Shown: positions 61,647 through 64,000 of the stretch, one piece after another
Numbering within the stretch: the first letter of the stretch is position 1
How the letters are laid out: each line of letters starts with the position of its first letter
Assembly (NCBI GenBank): GCA_017437065.1
Contig: JAFSBX010000146.1
Span: forward strand, 1-64,000
Length of the DNA: 64,000 nt
Source of the DNA: Lachnospiraceae bacterium
GTDB lineage: Bacteria > Bacillota > Clostridia > Lachnospirales > Lachnospiraceae
Reading direction: 5' to 3'
Made by a program: the position numbers and the translations under genes
The notes under the pieces: model-generated
Databases searched by the model: none
What the model saw: the letters and a program-made list of their open reading frames with translations, nothing else
What the model was told of the DNA's origin: nothing

Positions 61647-62711
61647 ATGAGCGAAGTAATTTTAGTAGTAGACGATGATAAAGCAAATTTAATGTTAGCG
61701 CAGAAAATTCTTGGTGGAACATATCGAATTGCAGCGGCAAATTCCGGAGCCGTGGCATTTAAGTATCTGGAAAAAAATAAACCGGATTTAATTTTGCTGG
61801 ATATAAATATGCCGGAGATGAGTGGCTTTGAAGCCATGGAAAAACTTAAGATGGACGAGAGATACAGTTCTATTCCGGTTGTTTTTCTTACTGCAGATAA
61901 GAGTGTCGAAACAGAAACAAAATGTTTTCAGGTTGGAGCCGTAGATTTTGTTGGTAAACCTTTTGTACCGGACATTCTCATAAGCCGGGTAAAGAGAACG
62001 CTGGAATTGGAAAAATATCGTTCTAATCTGGAGGATATTGTAAAAGATCAGACAAAGCAGCTCGAAGAACGTTCAAAGCGTATCAGTGAGATACAAAATC
62101 ATGTTATTGTGGGTATGGCGAATCTGATTGAAAGCAGAGACGGAAGTACGGGAAAGCATGTTAAAAACACGCAAATATATGTTCGTATGATTGTGAATGA
62201 ATTAAAGAGACTCGGATACTTTTCGGAATCTCTGGATGATGAATATATGGAGAATATATGTAAGGCAGCTCCACTTCATGATATTGGGAAAATTAAAGTG
62301 CCGGACAGCATTCTGCAAAAGCCGGGAAGACTTACGGAAGAAGAATTTATGGAAATGAAACGTCATACGGAGTACAGTATTGACATTATTAAAGATATCA
62401 TCGGTGACGTGGAAGATGAGAAATATGTGAAAATTGCAAGTGATATTGCGTTGTATCATCATGAACGCTGGGATGGTACCGGATATCCGAAGGGACTGGC
62501 AGCAGAACAGATTCCGCTTTGTGCCAGAATTATGGCAGTGGCAGATGTTTTTGATGCGTTGTATGAAGAACGTTGTTACAAGTCGCCAATACGTCCCGCC
62601 GGAAAAGTACTGGAAATATTGGAAAAAGGAAAAAGCACTCAGTTTGATCCGATTATTGTAGATGTATTTGTAAGTCTGGAGCAGGATTTAAAAGAGCTTC
62701 TGGGTGAATAA
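61647..62711 (+). CDS. Response regulator with HD-GYP c-di-GMP phosphodiesterase domain
   Basis: RpfG-type protein, 354 aa. Residues 1-~120 are a receiver (VDDDKANL, phospho-acceptor Asp52 in LLDINMP, Thr in FLTAD, Lys in GKPF). A coiled-coil linker (~125-155) leads to an HD-GYP domain: LHDIGKIKVPD with His211-Asp212, RHTEYS, HHERWDGTGYPKG with GYP at 279-281, and ARIMAVADVFDAL. It should hydrolyse c-di-GMP when phosphorylated. The kinase gene starting about 12 nt downstream is the natural partner. AAAGAGGATAAAGG precedes the ATG. Confidence 0.92.
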   Translation: MSEVILVVDDDKANLMLAQKILGGTYRIAAANSGAVAFKYLEKNKPDLILLDINMPEMSGFEAMEKLKMDERYSSIPVVFLTADKSVETETKCFQVGAVDFVGKPFVPDILISRVKRTLELEKYRSNLEDIVKDQTKQLEERSKRISEIQNHVIVGMANLIESRDGSTGKHVKNTQIYVRMIVNELKRLGYFSESLDDEYMENICKAAPLHDIGKIKVPDSILQKPGRLTEEEFMEMKRHTEYSIDIIKDIIGDVEDEKYVKIASDIALYHHERWDGTGYPKGLAAEQIPLCARIMAVADVFDALYEERCYKSPIRPAGKVLEILEKGKSTQFDPIIVDVFVSLEQDLKELLGE

Positions 62712-62722
62712 CATATAGGTTG

Positions 62723-64000
62723 GTGAAGCATTTGGAAAAGAAAACGTATACAGTGGAAAATGGAAGACGTAGAGAACGAAGTATTTTGATTGTTTATGTT
62801 GTGTATACAATTGCGATAACTTTGGTCTCAGTTTCTATGGACTGGGCTACATGGATTCCCCAGTTGATTAATACCGGTATGGTAGCCAGTGTGGTAATGT
62901 ATTTAAAGGAATATAAAAGCTATCAATTCAGGGCTCTTTTTACGACTGCCATGATATGGTTGAATTTTGTGGTTTATGGTATGAATGTAGAGGATTTGTT
63001 GGGATTTTTGCCCCTTATGTGTGCAATAACGGTATTTCTGGGGCTTTATTCTATTCCTGAGACGGTATATCTGGCAGTAGTGGCATCCTTGTTTTTGGTG
63101 GTATATCACGGACTCTTTTTGTCGCGTATACATATTAGTTCTCTTAATGAAGGGACAATTATGGTGATGCGTTTTATCTGTGTATTTTTGACGGAATATG
63201 TCACTTATTTTCTGATAAAAAAACAGGCAGAGAGCAGCCGGAGACTTATGGAAACTATCGAAAGTCTGAAAAAGGCAGAAAAAAGTAAAGATGATTTTAT
63301 GGCAAATGTATCCCATGAAATTCGTACGCCTATTAATACAGTTTGCGGTATGACGGAAATGATACTCAGGGAAGATATTTCGGATGTTGTAAGAAAAGAT
63401 GTATTTGATATACAGACGGCAGGACGAAATTTATTGACTGTAGTAAGTGATATTCTGGATTTTTCGGAGCTGGAATCGGGTAAGATGGAAATTATAGAGG
63501 AACCGTATAATATCACATCTACTATCAATGATATTATGAACATGACCAGTGCAAGAAAAAATAATAAAAACATTGAAATCATAGTAAATTGTGATGCTAA
63601 TATCCCAAGCGGACTTGTAGGTGATGAGCAGAAAATCAGAAGAGCTGTTATGAACATTGTTGACAATGCTGTTAAATTTACCAATGAGGGTGGTGTTGTT
63701 ATCAATGTTTCAGCAAGAAAAGAAGAGTATGGTGTGAATCTTTGTATTGGAGTAAAAGATACCGGTATCGGCATGACTGAAGAAACAATGGAAAAATTGT
63801 TTACCAGTTTTAATCAGGTAGATACAAAGAGAAACCGTCAGGAAGGCGGTATTGGTCTGGGTCTTGCCATAGCACAGGCAATTGTCAGCGGAATGGGAGG
63901 ATTTATTACCGTTAAGAGTACGTTGGGGAAAGGTAGTGAGTTTCAGATTGTTATTCCACAGAAAGTATTTGAGGAAACTCCGATTGTATCACTCAAACAT
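62723..64000 (+). CDS. Membrane sensor histidine kinase, runs off right edge
   Basis: About 426 residues are visible. Residues ~18-165 are a membrane region of five to six helices, followed by a coiled coil. The H box is FMANVSHEIRTPINTVCGM (phosphorylated His). The ATPase domain has the N box NIVDNAVKFTNEG, the G1 box KDTGIGM and the G2 box GGIGLGLAIAQAI. The frame is open at the window end after VSLKH, so a receiver and/or Hpt module typical of hybrid kinases probably follows. Start is uncertain: GTG 62723, TTG 62720 or TTG 62732 (best ribosome-site spacing). It is 11 nt from the HD-GYP regulator and is presumably its kinase. Confidence 0.88.
   Translation, partial: MKHLEKKTYTVENGRRRERSILIVYVVYTIAITLVSVSMDWATWIPQLINTGMVASVVMYLKEYKSYQFRALFTTAMIWLNFVVYGMNVEDLLGFLPLMCAITVFLGLYSIPETVYLAVVASLFLVVYHGLFLSRIHISSLNEGTIMVMRFICVFLTEYVTYFLIKKQAESSRRLMETIESLKKAEKSKDDFMANVSHEIRTPINTVCGMTEMILREDISDVVRKDVFDIQTAGRNLLTVVSDILDFSELESGKMEIIEEPYNITSTINDIMNMTSARKNNKNIEIIVNCDANIPSGLVGDEQKIRRAVMNIVDNAVKFTNEGGVVINVSARKEEYGVNLCIGVKDTGIGMTEETMEKLFTSFNQVDTKRNRQEGGIGLGLAIAQAIVSGMGGFITVKSTLGKGSEFQIVIPQKVFEETPIVSLKH

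Overview
The window is AT-rich, densely packed and mostly on the + strand. It looks like a chromosomal segment from a motile, saccharolytic Gram-positive gut anaerobe of the Lachnospiraceae (Clostridia). Pointers are the lipoprotein sugar-binding proteins, phosphorolytic glycosidases (GH65, GH94), several chemoreceptors, c-di-GMP enzymes, Rpn-type nucleases and a very large secreted galactanase with C-terminal Ig-like repeats. The genus is an inference; no rRNA or tRNA is present to anchor it.

Layout. (1) 1-9.3 kb: a metallopeptidase open to the left edge, then a divergent AraC regulator facing an ABC importer (two permeases plus lipoprotein), a cytoplasmic GH30 and a chemoreceptor. (2) 9.4-9.7 kb: a 310-bp inverted-repeat element with perfect 22-nt termini. 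(3) 9.9-28.8 kb: an alpha-glucoside block with a secreted beta-helix lipoprotein, a periplasmic-binding-protein/GGDEF fusion, a Cache chemoreceptor, a MalEFG-like importer, two tandem GH65 phosphorylases, a LacI repressor, beta-phosphoglucomutase, a membrane-anchored beta-helix hydrolase and an F5/8-type carbohydrate-binding protein. Copies of the operator GTTTAACGTTAAAC sit on the chemoreceptor, importer and repressor promoters, so taxis, uptake and phosphorolysis appear to be one regulon. (4) 29-32.9 kb: pyridoxamine-kinase-like protein, ECF substrate-binding subunit, small radical SAM protein, NhaC-type antiporter and a small membrane-anchored protein. (5) 33-41 kb: an Rpn nuclease, a histidine-kinase remnant, a TIR/membrane/DUF6273 protein, a double solute-binding/GGDEF fusion and a GGDEF-EAL protein. 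(6) 41.4-51.8 kb: the 2,214-aa secreted GH53 galactanase convergent with a GH94 cellobiose phosphorylase, whose promoter carries a LacI-type operator beside a divergent LacI gene. (7) 51.9-57.5 kb: housekeeping and RNA-related genes (deoxyinosine glycosylase, PLP aminotransferase, CBS-type pyrophosphatase, NYN/OST-HTH protein, DMT exporter). (8) 57.5-60.2 kb: a graveyard of decayed signalling genes (LytTR response regulator, AgrC-like kinase, chemoreceptor with an in-frame stop), followed by a second Rpn gene bracketed by near-identical hairpins. (9) 61.6-64 kb: an HD-GYP response regulator and a histidine kinase running off the right edge.

The dominant theme is carbohydrate sensing coupled to import, intracellular phosphorolysis and behaviour (chemotaxis and c-di-GMP). 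The least explained parts are the 310-bp repeat family, the radical SAM/ECF/kinase cluster, the two sugar-binding-domain/GGDEF fusions, and the Rpn-associated decay zones.
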